Shown: in pieces, positions 26,686 to 35,317 of the stretch | Layout: each line of letters opens with the position of its first letter | How positions within the stretch are numbered: position 1 is the first letter of the stretch | Assembly (NCBI GenBank): GCA_020354125.1 | Contig: CP070643.1 | Coordinates: 3,984,612-4,048,611, forward strand | Origin: Betaproteobacteria bacterium | GTDB taxonomy: Bacteria; Pseudomonadota; Gammaproteobacteria; Burkholderiales; Eutrophovitaceae | DNA length: 64,000 bases | Reading direction: 5' to 3' | Notes under the pieces: generated by a model | What the model saw: only the letters and a program-made list of their open reading frames with translations | The model's database searches: none | What the model was told of the DNA's origin: nothing | Position numbers and translations under genes: made by a program

Positions 26686-28290
26686 TTACCAGAACGCTGC
26701 CGTAGCGACAAACTTCTTCCAGACCGAATTGAAATCCGACAAGGAAAATCGTGACTTGGCAGCAGCGTAACCTTTCAAATGAGCGATGGCCTGTAGATAG
26801 GCCGGGTCGTCGTTTCCGGGGGCGAGTCGGTCGATCAGGTTTGCCGCTGTTGCAGCATCGTTGAGTTGGCCCAGAATCTTCTGCAAATCTGCCAGGTTTG
26901 CCAGGTACTTGCGTGTCGACTTGTTCGCGAACAACGGCGCGAGCAATTCGCTTGCATAGCGCAGCTTCTTGATATTGATGCGCAGCTGATGAAATCCGCT
27001 GTAATTGGATCGGTTCAAATTAGAATGGTCCAGCCGTTTACCCTGCCGTACGACTTTGCGGTGAGAACGGCCAAGAATTGATGCGGCGAATGCTTTCGGC
27101 GCAAGCGCCGCAATTTCCTGCTCCTTCATGTTCCGATCGCGCCCCCAGTCTTGTGCATGTAGCATTCGCGTTAGCCGCAACATCTGAATTTCGTAATCGG
27201 TGCTGACCAATTCCATGCGGACCCGACGGCGTGCTTCGGCACACAGGCGCCCCGCGGTCTTTGTCAGCTCCGCAAGCTCGGGGTAACCGGTCATGCTGTT
27301 CGCGGCGTCAGGCAGGAACTCGGTTACGAAAACGTCCCAATCGCGCGCAACTCCGAGCATGCGGCTGGTATCACGCAACCAGGTCAACTGGTCATTGAAA
27401 TGGCTCTTCGGGAGGGCAGTGGAAAAAACGCTGAAAACACTTCTGAGCCGGCGCAGTGCTACCCGAGCCTGATGCACGTACTCAATGTCGCGAGAGTGCA
27501 ATACGCCGTGCTCGTTTGCCTGCATCTGAGCGATGCATTCGAACGCCAGTGTCTTGAAGACCGCGTCGACGTCGGCACTTCCGGACAGCTTGCTACTGAT
27601 CGCCTTGACCGGCGCCGGCCGTTCGCGGGCCACCAATCGGTAGCCGCGCTGCGCCTTCGAAACAGTTTCGATGCGAATGTCAGGTAGGGCGACCAATTGT
27701 TCGGCAAGATCGAACAGGGGCCCCAGTTCACCTTGCTTCAATTCCAGTTCGACCTCGCAGACCGGTTCGCGTTTCGTTCCGGCCACCACGGCACCCTGAT
27801 CGATACTGACCTCAACCCGGGTACCTTCTTCAGGTTCGATAACGGCAAAACTTCGGTCAAACTCAGTGGTGAAAATGATGCCAAGCGCGTTGGTTGCAAC
27901 ACCCCCGTCGCTGAATTCGGATAATCCGGTGTGTTTCAACCACTCCTGGTCGAGCACGCCTCTGGGGACGACGACTTCGAGCTCGACGCGTTGCTGCAAA
28001 CCACCACTTGGTCTCGACTCTGTCTTGACAGTCTGCACCCAGCGCCTGCCGTGGCGGCGCAGGCGCAAGGCTACACCGCGCTTGTGCAGATCCAGATGCG
28101 GGGTATCGTAATACGCTGAAAAAAGCCGTTGGCGAGTTGGTTTGTTGACGAGCAGTGTCGACAGCGGCGGAACTTTCCAGAGTTGTTTTGCTTGCGCCGC
28201 CGGAAGACTCAGCTTGAGCTCGGTCTCAACAGGTAATGCTGACTTGTCTGCCCGGTTCGCAGACGTACCGATTGGGAACGACGCGGCCAT
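26686..28290 (-). CDS. CYTH and CHAD domain protein
   Basis: A 534-residue two-domain protein. The N-terminal CYTH triphosphatase-type domain (about 20-220) has the metal/phosphate motif ETELKLSL (ExExK) and a run of paired basic and acidic strands. The C-terminal CHAD domain (about 235-530) is helical and histidine/arginine-rich, with YVHQARVALRRLRSV and HQLRINIKKLRYASELL, which bind polyphosphate in studied members. It lies 12 bp after ppk and is probably translated with it. Role: binding or processing of polyphosphate or inorganic triphosphate. CYTH activity itself is unproven. Confidence 0.9.
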   Translation of the reverse strand: MAASFPIGTSANRADKSALPVETELKLSLPAAQAKQLWKVPPLSTLLVNKPTRQRLFSAYYDTPHLDLHKRGVALRLRRHGRRWVQTVKTESRPSGGLQQRVELEVVVPRGVLDQEWLKHTGLSEFSDGGVATNALGIIFTTEFDRSFAVIEPEEGTRVEVSIDQGAVVAGTKREPVCEVELELKQGELGPLFDLAEQLVALPDIRIETVSKAQRGYRLVARERPAPVKAISSKLSGSADVDAVFKTLAFECIAQMQANEHGVLHSRDIEYVHQARVALRRLRSVFSVFSTALPKSHFNDQLTWLRDTSRMLGVARDWDVFVTEFLPDAANSMTGYPELAELTKTAGRLCAEARRRVRMELVSTDYEIQMLRLTRMLHAQDWGRDRNMKEQEIAALAPKAFAASILGRSHRKVVRQGKRLDHSNLNRSNYSGFHQLRINIKKLRYASELLAPLFANKSTRKYLANLADLQKILGQLNDAATAANLIDRLAPGNDDPAYLQAIAHLKGYAAAKSRFSLSDFNSVWKKFVATAAFW

Positions 28291-28302
28291 TCGAGCGACG
28301 GC

Positions 28303-30516
28303 TCAAGGCTGCGAGGTGCCTGGCCTTGCACTCAGCTTGTCGAGCAGGAAAAGCTGGGACGACACTGGTTGCCTGTTTTCCGGCTGTAGCCGTTGGTACT
28401 GCCCTTCGCCATCCATGTCCCACGCTTGCGTGTTGTCGGCGAGACCATTGCGCAACGATTCGTCGATCACGCGTTTCTTCAGCTCGGGATCGAGAACCGG
28501 GAAACAGGTCTCGATGCGCCTGAAGAAGTTACGATCCATCCAGTCCGCACTGGCGAGGTAGACCGAATCGGAGCTGAGGAAATAGAACACGCGATGATGT
28601 TCCAGGAAGCGACCGATAATGGATCGAACGCGAATGTTTTCTGACACGCCAGGTATGCCGGGGCGCAGCGCACAGACGCCACGCACGATTAAATCGATAG
28701 AAACGCCGGCCTGCGACGCGAAATACAGTGCCGTGATGATCTCAGGCTCGAGCAGCGAGTTCATCTTGGCGATGATGCCGGCCGGCTTACCCGCGTTAGC
28801 AGCCTCAACTTCACGGCGGATTGCATCGAGCATGCGCGGGTGCAACGTGAATGGAGATTGCCAGATGTAATTGAGCTCACCGGCTTTCCCAAGTCCGGTC
28901 AGCTGCATGAATACATCGTTGACATCCGAGCACATCTCCTCGTTGCAGGTCAGCAGCCCGAAGTCGGTGTAAAGCGTAGCCGTACGGGCGTGATAGTTTC
29001 CTGTGCCCAGATGCACGTAGCGCTTGAGACCATCTGTCTCTTTGCGAACGACCATCGCCATTTTGGCGTGGGTTTTGTGGCCAACGACCCCGTAGACGAC
29101 GTGCGCACCCACCTCTTCGAGTTTTTGCGCCAGTTTGATGTTGGCTTCTTCGTCGAACCGTGCCAACAACTCCACTACCACCGTCACTTCTTTGCCACTG
29201 CGCGCCGCATGGATGAGCGCTTCCATTAATTCGGAATCACTGCCGGTGCGATAGACGGTCTGCTTGATGGCAACCACCTGCGGGTCGACGGCGGCTTGTT
29301 GAATGAAGTTGACAACCGGTTTGAACGACTGATAAGGGTGATGCAGCAGAATGTCTCCGCTGCGCATTGCGGTGAACATATTGGGGGCCTTGCTCAGGCG
29401 GGGAGGAAGCCCGGGTACGAACGGTTTGTACTTGAGGTCCGGCCTGTCCACCAGTTCGGGGATTTGCATCAGACGAACCAGGTTGACTGGCCCGGCAACC
29501 TGATACAGCTCGTCGCGCGACAGGCGGAACTGCTGCAACAGGAATTCCGTGATTTCCGGCGAGCACAGATCAGCTACTTCGAGTCGAACGGCATCACCGA
29601 AATTGCGCTGCGGCAATTCACCCTGTAAAGCGATGCGCAGATTGGTGACTTCTTCCTCGTCGACGTACAAGTCCGAGTTGCGCGTCACGCGAAACTGGTA
29701 GCAGCCCTCAACTTCCATGCCGGTGAACAATTCGCCGACATGGGCATGAATGATGGACGACAGGAATACGAACGACGGCGCCGCGTCGGTCAGCTCTGCG
29801 GGCAGTTGAATCACTCTCGGCAGCACCCGCGGCGCTTGCACCAGAGCAATGCCCGAACTACGGCCAAACGCATCCTTGCCGGAGAGCTGAACGGCGAAGT
29901 TGAGACTCTTGTTGAGGATGCGCGGGAAAGGATGAGACGGATCCAGTCCGATTGGCGTCATCACCGGCATGATCTCGCGCATGAAATAGGATCTGATCCA
30001 GTCGCGTTGCGCACCGTTCCAGACGCGCCGCCTGAGGAAATGTATTCCCTCCTCAGCCAGCTTCGGAAGTAGTTCGTCGTTCCACAGGGCGTACTGCTCG
30101 GCAACGAGTTCATGCGCCGCGGCCGTGACCTGACGGTAAACGGTGGCTGGAGAGGCGCCGTCGGCGCCGCTGATTTCAACGCCAAGATCGATCTGCGCCT
30201 TCAGCCCGGCGACGCGGATCTCGAAGAATTCGTCCATATTGCTCGAGACGATGCACAGGAAGCGCAAGCGTTCGAGCAACGGGACTCCCGGGTCTTCGGC
30301 TTGGGCAAGCACCCGCCGGTTGAACTCGAGTTGGGAAAGCTCGCGGTTCAGGAACAGCTTCGGATCGGCGATCGCTTTGCGAGGCGGCTTGGTGCTTGCC
30401 AGCAGTGCTTTTCTGCGCCTGGCCCGTTCAGTGGGTGCAACGCCGGCAATGGAGTGGGCTTCAAGTTTATTGAATAGCATCACTAAATTTCGAGTCGCCC
30501 AGCGGCGGGCGGGCAA
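28303..30516 (-). CDS. ppk1: Polyphosphate kinase 1
   Basis: Membrane-associated enzyme making polyphosphate from ATP. The 737-residue product has the N-terminal FLNRELSQLEFNRRVL and SSNMDEFFEIRVAGLK blocks, LLHHPYQSFKPVVNFI, the autophosphorylated histidine region GHKTHAKMAMVVR and the C-terminal IRVRSIIGRFLEHHRVF. The N-terminus is poorly conserved: ATG at 30516 or ATG at 30480 (725 aa) both lack a good Shine-Dalgarno sequence. It is preceded by yggX on the same strand and followed at once by the CYTH-CHAD gene. Confidence 0.95.
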   Translation of the reverse strand: MPARRWATRNLVMLFNKLEAHSIAGVAPTERARRRKALLASTKPPRKAIADPKLFLNRELSQLEFNRRVLAQAEDPGVPLLERLRFLCIVSSNMDEFFEIRVAGLKAQIDLGVEISGADGASPATVYRQVTAAAHELVAEQYALWNDELLPKLAEEGIHFLRRRVWNGAQRDWIRSYFMREIMPVMTPIGLDPSHPFPRILNKSLNFAVQLSGKDAFGRSSGIALVQAPRVLPRVIQLPAELTDAAPSFVFLSSIIHAHVGELFTGMEVEGCYQFRVTRNSDLYVDEEEVTNLRIALQGELPQRNFGDAVRLEVADLCSPEITEFLLQQFRLSRDELYQVAGPVNLVRLMQIPELVDRPDLKYKPFVPGLPPRLSKAPNMFTAMRSGDILLHHPYQSFKPVVNFIQQAAVDPQVVAIKQTVYRTGSDSELMEALIHAARSGKEVTVVVELLARFDEEANIKLAQKLEEVGAHVVYGVVGHKTHAKMAMVVRKETDGLKRYVHLGTGNYHARTATLYTDFGLLTCNEEMCSDVNDVFMQLTGLGKAGELNYIWQSPFTLHPRMLDAIRREVEAANAGKPAGIIAKMNSLLEPEIITALYFASQAGVSIDLIVRGVCALRPGIPGVSENIRVRSIIGRFLEHHRVFYFLSSDSVYLASADWMDRNFFRRIETCFPVLDPELKKRVIDESLRNGLADNTQAWDMDGEGQYQRLQPENRQPVSSQLFLLDKLSARPGTSQP

Positions 30517-30542
30517 TGTCGCTGGCCGCCGGCGCGAGCTAC

Positions 30543-30815
30543 TCAGTTGTTCGGTGGTATGTATCCGCTGGCGCTGTCAGCGCCGGAGCCGAAGAAATAC
30601 CTTTCTGTCTGCTCCATCAGGTACTTGCGCGCAGCTGGATCGGCCAGATTCAGACGGTTTTCGTTGACCAGCATTTTCTGGTGTTCCAGCCAGCCCAGCC
30701 ACGCTTCCTGCGAGACATTCTCGAAGATGCGCTTGCCGAGTTCGCCCGGGAAAGGCGCGAACTGAAGCCCTTCGGCCTCCCTGTTGAGCTTGACACACCT
30801 GACTGTTCTACTCAT
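30543..30815 (-). CDS. yggX: Fe(2+)-trafficking / oxidative damage protection protein YggX
   Basis: A 90-residue cytoplasmic protein that begins [20 protein letters not shown] with the single conserved cysteine at residue 7. It ends with [21 protein letters not shown], all as in YggX. Members protect iron-sulfur proteins from oxidation. ATG at 30815. A TATAAT-like hexamer on the minus strand (30902-30907) about 90 bases upstream may be its -10, but no good -35 is seen. ppk follows 26 bases after its stop. Confidence 0.93.
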   Translation of the reverse strand: MSRTVRCVKLNREAEGLQFAPFPGELGKRIFENVSQEAWLGWLEHQKMLVNENRLNLADPAARKYLMEQTERYFFGSGADSASGYIPPNN

Positions 30816-30927
30816 AACTGACTAAACCTAAGCGGTCGAGAATTGTTGCAGATTTATTACAAGGGTACAAACGCTTAGAGAACGCTCGGACTCAACAGTT
30901 CATTATAGGCAAGCGGCTTTTTACCGG

Positions 30928-32250
30928 CTATGACAATGCCTTCTGCAGCACGCGCGAGTTTCTCTGGTAGTTGTATAGAGCCACTTTGCGTGCCGGAAGA
31001 ACCGACAGCGGCGCACTTTCAAAACCGTGTTCGATGAACCAATGCGCCGCAACCGTCGTCAGCACGAACAGCCGATTCAGTTTCAGCTCGCGTGCTCGCT
31101 TCTCGACTTCGCGCAATAGCAACTCGCCAGCTCCGGCGTTCTGAAAATGCGGATGAACTGCGAGGCATGCCAGTTCGCCGGCATTTTCTTCTGCCGATGG
31201 ATACAGCGCAGCGCAGCCGACGATCAATTTGTCATGCTCGAGAACGATGAAGCGATCGATTTCGATCTCCAGCAGTTCACGCGAACGCTTGGCTAACACG
31301 CCTTGCGCTTCCAGCGGTTCGATGAGCTGCAGAATGCTGCCGACGTCCTCAATCGTTGCCTGGCGCAACGACTCGAGTGAATCCTGGCTGATCATTGTCC
31401 CCACGCCCTCGTGGGTGAACAGTTCGAGCAACAGACCGCCGTCGAGTTTTCGATCCACCAGATGAACTCGCTTGACGCCGCCGCGGCAGGACTTCATGGC
31501 GACTGGCAAATACTCAGCCGCAAAGTCGCTGGCCTCATTGTCGGTCTTCAGCAAGGCCTGTGCATCGGAAGCGGTTAGCTCGCGCATGAGCTTGCCGTCG
31601 TTGTCGGCAACGCCGCTTTCATCGGTGAGGAAGATTAGCTTGTCAGCCTGCAACGCGACGGCGCACTCGGCGGCGACATCTTCCAGGGTGAGATTGAAAA
31701 TCTCGCCGGTCGGTGAGTATCCAAGCGGGGATATCAGCACCAGCTCATTGTCATCGAGCCGGCGGCGAATTGCGTTGGCCTCGATCTTACGCACCTCTCC
31801 CGTGTAGAGCATGTCCACGCCATCGACAATGCCGCGAGGACGTGCCACCACGAAATTGCCGGAAGCAACGTGGATCTCGCTGCCTGCCATCGGTGAGTTG
31901 GGAAGGCCCATCGACAACAGGGCTTCGATTTCGACACGCAGGCGGCCGCTGGCCTGTTTCGCGCAGGCCAGCGCGCCCTCGTCGGTGACCCGCACCGCAC
32001 CGGCATAGCGTTGTTCGATGCCGCGCAGATCAAGCTCGCGTTGGATCTGTGGCCGAGCGCCGTGCACCAGCACCAGCTTGACGCCAACACTTGCCAGCAG
32101 ATTCAGATCGTGCGTCAGTTCGACGAACTTGCCGTCGTCGACTACTTCACCGCCGAAAGCGACAACGAACGTTCGGCCGCGAAATCCATGAATGTATGGC
32201 GCAGCAGAGCGAAACCACTGCACAAAGGCTGAGGCGAAAGAGTCGGACAT
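30928..32250 (-). CDS. argA: Amino-acid N-acetyltransferase (N-acetylglutamate synthase)
   Basis: First enzyme of arginine synthesis in the acetylated pathway. The 440-residue product has an N-terminal amino-acid-kinase-like domain (GFRGRTFVVAFGGEVV, VLVHGARPQIQRELDLRG), which binds arginine as inhibitor. The C-terminal GNAT acetyltransferase domain (LACLAVHPHFQNAGAGELLLREVEKRA) has the acetyl-CoA loop. The frame stays open to 32298, but ATG at 32250 matches the ArgA N-terminus. The preceding SDR gene ends 142 bp upstream, with a 31-bp tandem repeat between them. Confidence 0.93.
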   Translation of the reverse strand: MSDSFASAFVQWFRSAAPYIHGFRGRTFVVAFGGEVVDDGKFVELTHDLNLLASVGVKLVLVHGARPQIQRELDLRGIEQRYAGAVRVTDEGALACAKQASGRLRVEIEALLSMGLPNSPMAGSEIHVASGNFVVARPRGIVDGVDMLYTGEVRKIEANAIRRRLDDNELVLISPLGYSPTGEIFNLTLEDVAAECAVALQADKLIFLTDESGVADNDGKLMRELTASDAQALLKTDNEASDFAAEYLPVAMKSCRGGVKRVHLVDRKLDGGLLLELFTHEGVGTMISQDSLESLRQATIEDVGSILQLIEPLEAQGVLAKRSRELLEIEIDRFIVLEHDKLIVGCAALYPSAEENAGELACLAVHPHFQNAGAGELLLREVEKRARELKLNRLFVLTTVAAHWFIEHGFESAPLSVLPARKVALYNYQRNSRVLQKALS

Positions 32251-32321
32251 ACCTGTCGCATGCCCTTCAGGAAGTCGGCTATATGACTGCCGAGCCATAG
32301 TCTTCGGCTCTATTCAGTTTC

Positions 32322-32404
32322 GGCGCCCTCTACCGGGGCGCCATTTAAGTTGGGCGTCCTCTACCGGGGCGCCATTTAGGTTACGCGCCCTCTACCGGGG
32401 CGCG
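32322..32404. repeat. 31-bp tandem repeat triplicating the 3' end of the SDR gene
   Basis: The block CTCTACCGGGGCGC occurs at 32328, 32359 and 32390, a period of exactly 31 bp. The copy at 32390 contains the TAG stop and last codons (A-P-R) of the SDR gene read on the minus strand. The two others lie downstream of it, toward argA, separated by CATTTAAGTT-like spacers. In the first copy GGCGCC...GGCGCC can pair. It looks like local duplication of the gene end. Confidence 0.85.
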
Positions 32405-33159
32405 AGACGAATCGCGCCATCGAGCCGGATGACTTCCCCGTTGAGCATGACATTCGAGAATATCGTCTGCACCAGCTGTGCATATTCATCAGGACGTCCG
32501 AGGCGCGACGGAAACGGAACCTGCTTGCCGAGTGACTCCTGTACTTCGGCAGGCATGCCCTTGAGCATTGCCGTTTCAAAGATACCGGGCGCGATGGTCA
32601 GCACACGGATGCCATTGCGCGACAGATCGCGCGCAATCGGCAAGGTCATGCCGACGACACCGCCCTTCGAGGCCGAGTAAGCGGCCTGTCCGATCTGGCC
32701 ATCGAAAGCGGCGACCGAAGCCGTATTGATGATGACGCCGCGCTCTCCCTCGGCATTGGGCTGCTGTTTTGCCATTGCATCGGCAGCCAGCCGGATCATG
32801 TTGAAAGAGCCAATCAGATTGACGTTAATAACCCGGCTGAAGCTTTCCAAACGGTGCGGGCCTTCGCGACCAATGGTCTTCTCGCCAATCGCGATGCCGG
32901 CACAGTTCACCAGCCCGTGGATTCCGCCAAATTGCTGCGTGGCAGCCTCGACGGCGGCCTTGGCATGGTCTTCCCTGGACACATCGCATTCGACGAACCG
33001 CGATTGTCCGCCGAGTTTCGACGCCAGCGCCTCCCCAGCCTCCTTGGTCAGATCCGCAATGATGACGTTGCCGCCCTCGGCGATAATCATCTCAACAGTC
33101 GCTGCGCCAAGTCCGGAAGCGCCACCGGTTACGACGAATGTATTGTTTCTGATTTCCAT
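32392..33159 (-). CDS. SDR family oxidoreductase (3-hydroxyacyl-CoA dehydrogenase type 2-like)
   Basis: A 255-residue classical short-chain dehydrogenase. It has [15 protein letters not shown] (TGxxxGxG cofactor loop), an acidic residue after beta-2 (IIADL) that favours NAD over [32 protein letters not shown] with the S-Y-K catalytic residues, and [10 protein letters not shown]. Length and the terminal [11 protein letters not shown] resemble bacterial 3-hydroxyacyl-CoA dehydrogenase/HSD10 types, so a beta-oxidation step on short or branched acyl-CoA is plausible; the substrate is not proven. ATG at 33159. Its stop codon lies in the 31-bp repeat. Confidence 0.88.
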   Translation of the reverse strand: MEIRNNTFVVTGGASGLGAATVEMIIAEGGNVIIADLTKEAGEALASKLGGQSRFVECDVSREDHAKAAVEAATQQFGGIHGLVNCAGIAIGEKTIGREGPHRLESFSRVINVNLIGSFNMIRLAADAMAKQQPNAEGERGVIINTASVAAFDGQIGQAAYSASKGGVVGMTLPIARDLSRNGIRVLTIAPGIFETAMLKGMPAEVQESLGKQVPFPSRLGRPDEYAQLVQTIFSNVMLNGEVIRLDGAIRLAPR

Positions 33160-33219
33160 TCTGAGGGTCTTTCTGTTAGCTGTTGTGTGTGCAAACGGCG
33201 AAGTATAGCGACACGCCCG

Positions 33220-34029
33220 TCAGAAGTCGCCCCACCGGACCTGGATAGCTGCCAGTGCTGCCAGTGCCGCGGTCTCAGTGCGCAAAACCCGGGGGCCAAT
33301 ACGCACAGATTGAAATCCCCAGCGTTGCGCGGTGGCGATCTCTGCAGGGGCAAGCCCGCCTTCTGGCCCGACCAGCAGGGTGACGCGGCTCGCTCGCTCG
33401 GTAAGTTTGTTAAAGCTGTTGTCTGTTCGTGGCGACAGCAGTAGTCGCAACTCTTCGCTGCTGGCTTCGCGTGGCAATTGGCTAAGCCAGTCAGTCAGTC
33501 GCTGCGGTTCGGCGATCTCGACCAAACGGTTGCGACCACTTTGCTCGCAGGCGGCAACAGCCAGTTTGCGCCAGTGCGCGGTTTTACGCACCGCGCGCTC
33601 CGGGGTCAGCTTGACAACGCTGCGTTCAGTAGACAAAGGCTGGATGACACCGATGCCAAGCTCGACAGCTTTCTGTACGGTGAAATCCATCCGCTCACCG
33701 CTCGATATCCCCTGGGCGAGCACCAGTTTCACAGGTGGCTCCGCGCTGCGGTCCACGAATGGGCCAGTTCTTGCTACGACTCTTTCACGGTCAATGCGGC
33801 AGATGCTGGCTTCATATTCCCCGCCGAGTCCGTCGAACAAGATGATCGGGTCACCTACGCCGAGGCGGAGTGTCCGTATCGCGTGGTGTGCAGTGTCCGC
33901 GGGTAGGCGTACTTCCGCGCCGCTGCCGAGCTTGCCGGGGAAGTAGAAGCGAGCGCCGGATTTGACACGGTTCTTTTGTAAGTTCTTGTTCATTGTTAGA
34001 ATTCTGCCATGCGAAACATAATGGGTCAT
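33220..34029 (-). CDS. rsmE: 16S rRNA (uracil-1498-N3)-methyltransferase RsmE
   Basis: SPOUT-class enzyme methylating U1498 of 16S rRNA. The N-terminal PUA-like part (FYFPGKLGSGAEVRLPADTAHHAIRTLRL) precedes the knotted domain with ERMDFTVQKAVELGIGVIQPLSTERSVV, LLVGPEGGLAPAEI and IGPRVLRTETAALAAL. Two starts are possible: ATG 34029 (269 aa, preceded by GAGGAGG) and ATG 33993 (257 aa, nearer the usual 240-250). The frame remains open farther upstream without similarity. Confidence 0.92.
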   Translation of the reverse strand: MTHYVSHGRILTMNKNLQKNRVKSGARFYFPGKLGSGAEVRLPADTAHHAIRTLRLGVGDPIILFDGLGGEYEASICRIDRERVVARTGPFVDRSAEPPVKLVLAQGISSGERMDFTVQKAVELGIGVIQPLSTERSVVKLTPERAVRKTAHWRKLAVAACEQSGRNRLVEIAEPQRLTDWLSQLPREASSEELRLLLSPRTDNSFNKLTERASRVTLLVGPEGGLAPAEIATAQRWGFQSVRIGPRVLRTETAALAALAAIQVRWGDF

Positions 34030-34387
34030 GACCTCCTCGGGCGCAGCGTAGCGCCCGCCGGAGTCGTCCCAGCAGGCGGAGTGATAGTAGGCGCTGTGAT
34101 CGTAGACACCGTGATCAAAATTGCGCCGGCATGGTCCGCAGAAAGCAACTGAACCGGTGGGCGCGCTAAGTACAATCCTCCCGGCAAAACCTGAGCTGCC
34201 CCATTCCTCCCCCACGTCGGACCAAGAATCAGCAGAGCCTCCATTGGTCGCATCGGCCTTTCCCTGTCATGGGCGAGTCGGCGATCCTTTTTCGATAACT
34301 CGTCTGAAGTGCTTGACCCCTGCGGCTGAACTGCGCACTGCACGCAAGGTCCAACCAGCGTTGGCAAAACTCCTTTACAACAGGTAG
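34030..34387. other. Intergenic region between rsmE and the IMPase-family gene
   Basis: About 358 bases with divergent genes on both sides, so both promoters should lie here. A 47-codon frame (34009-34149, plus) and two longer frames lack Shine-Dalgarno sequences and family resemblance. Nothing else was recognised. The region is GC-rich with a few TTGAC-like and ATCG-rich words but no clear -35/-10 pair. Confidence 0.4.
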
Positions 34388-35200
34388 ATGGAAGCGGCAC
34401 TCAGCAACTCAGAAAGCACCCTGGATCGCCTCAGCGAAGTGGTGCGACGCGTTGCGGCCGAGGAAGTCATGCCGCGCTATCTTAAAGTGGCCCATCAACG
34501 CAAATCCGATGGGAGTCTGTTCACAGAAGCCGACGTCGCCGCCCAAGACAAGTTGTTACAGCTGTTGCCAACCATCCTGCCAGCGCCGGTGGTAGGCGAG
34601 GAGATGCCGTTGGAATTGCAGCAGCAACGCTGGTCTGCGGGCAAGAGCGGCGTGTGGTGCGTCGACCCGATCGACGGCACATCGAATTTCGTCAACGGAC
34701 TGCCGTATTTTGCAATCTCTGTCGCTCTTATGCGACAGGGACGCAGTGTTTTGGGTGTTGTTTACGATCCAGTCGCGGACGAAATGTTCTGCGCTGAACG
34801 CGGCGCCGGAGCTTTCCTCAACGGTGAGCGCTTGCCGATCAAGGAGCACGTGCCGGAGTTGCGTCGCGCCATGGCTCAGGTCGATTTCAAGCGACTGCCT
34901 TCGTCGTTGGCACAAGCGCTGGCCGCGTCGCCGCCCTATTCCTCGCAGCGCAATTTCGGGGCGAGCACACTCGAGTGGTGTTACGTCGCCGCGGGTCGTT
35001 TTGACGTTTACCTGCATGGCGGCCAGAAGCTGTGGGACTATGCCGCTGGCTCGCTTATCCTCGAAGAGGCCGGTGGGCTGATGTGCTCGCTCGACAGTGA
35101 CGACTTCTGGACCGAAGGTGGTTGGAAGCGCTCGGTCGTCGCAGCGCGCACGCCAGAGTTGTTTGAGGCCTGGGTGTATTGGGTGCGCCGCCATATGTGA
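34388..35200 (+). CDS. Inositol monophosphatase family phosphatase
   Basis: A 270-residue Mg-dependent sugar-phosphatase-fold protein. It shows the metal-site motifs GEEMP (first acidic), WCVDPIDGTSNFVNGLPYF (DPIDGT) and KLWDYAAGSLILEEAGG (WDxAAG). The family includes inositol-1-phosphatase SuhB, histidinol phosphatase HisN and 3'(2'),5'-bisphosphate nucleotidase CysQ. The exact substrate cannot be chosen from sequence. AGGTAG six bases before ATG at 34388 supports the start. It stands 117 bp ahead of ilvI on the same strand. Confidence 0.88.
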   Translation: MEAALSNSESTLDRLSEVVRRVAAEEVMPRYLKVAHQRKSDGSLFTEADVAAQDKLLQLLPTILPAPVVGEEMPLELQQQRWSAGKSGVWCVDPIDGTSNFVNGLPYFAISVALMRQGRSVLGVVYDPVADEMFCAERGAGAFLNGERLPIKEHVPELRRAMAQVDFKRLPSSLAQALAASPPYSSQRNFGASTLEWCYVAAGRFDVYLHGGQKLWDYAAGSLILEEAGGLMCSLDSDDFWTEGGWKRSVVAARTPELFEAWVYWVRRHM

Positions 35201-35248
35201 GCCTTCCGGCTTCTGTCAATTCCAAGTTGCTGCATCGCGCCAGTTATC

Positions 35249-35277
35249 TTGACCGGGTAACGCCGAGTCGGTATCGT
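35249..35277 (+). promoter_or_regulatory. Candidate promoter for the ilv operon with an overlapping inverted repeat
   Basis: TTGACC (35249-35254), a 17-base spacer and TATCGT (35272-35277) form a fair sigma-70 promoter 40 bases before ilvI. An inverted repeat AGTCGGT (35266-35272) / ACCGACT (35300-35306) overlaps the -10 and encloses a second pair GTTTT/AAAAC. It could be an operator or a leader stem. No BCAA-rich leader peptide was found here. Confidence 0.45.
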
Positions 35278-35317
35278 CGTTGGTTTTCCGCAAAAACAGA
35301 CCGACTTAGGTGTTCTC

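Noticed and set aside
30902..30907. TATAAT on the minus strand as a proven yggX promoter
   Set aside because: No acceptable -35 lies 16-18 bases upstream; kept only as a remark in the yggX entry.
34009..34149. 46-residue hydrophobic plus-strand frame between rsmE and the IMPase-family gene
   Set aside because: No Shine-Dalgarno sequence, no family likeness, and its first part overlaps the rsmE start region.
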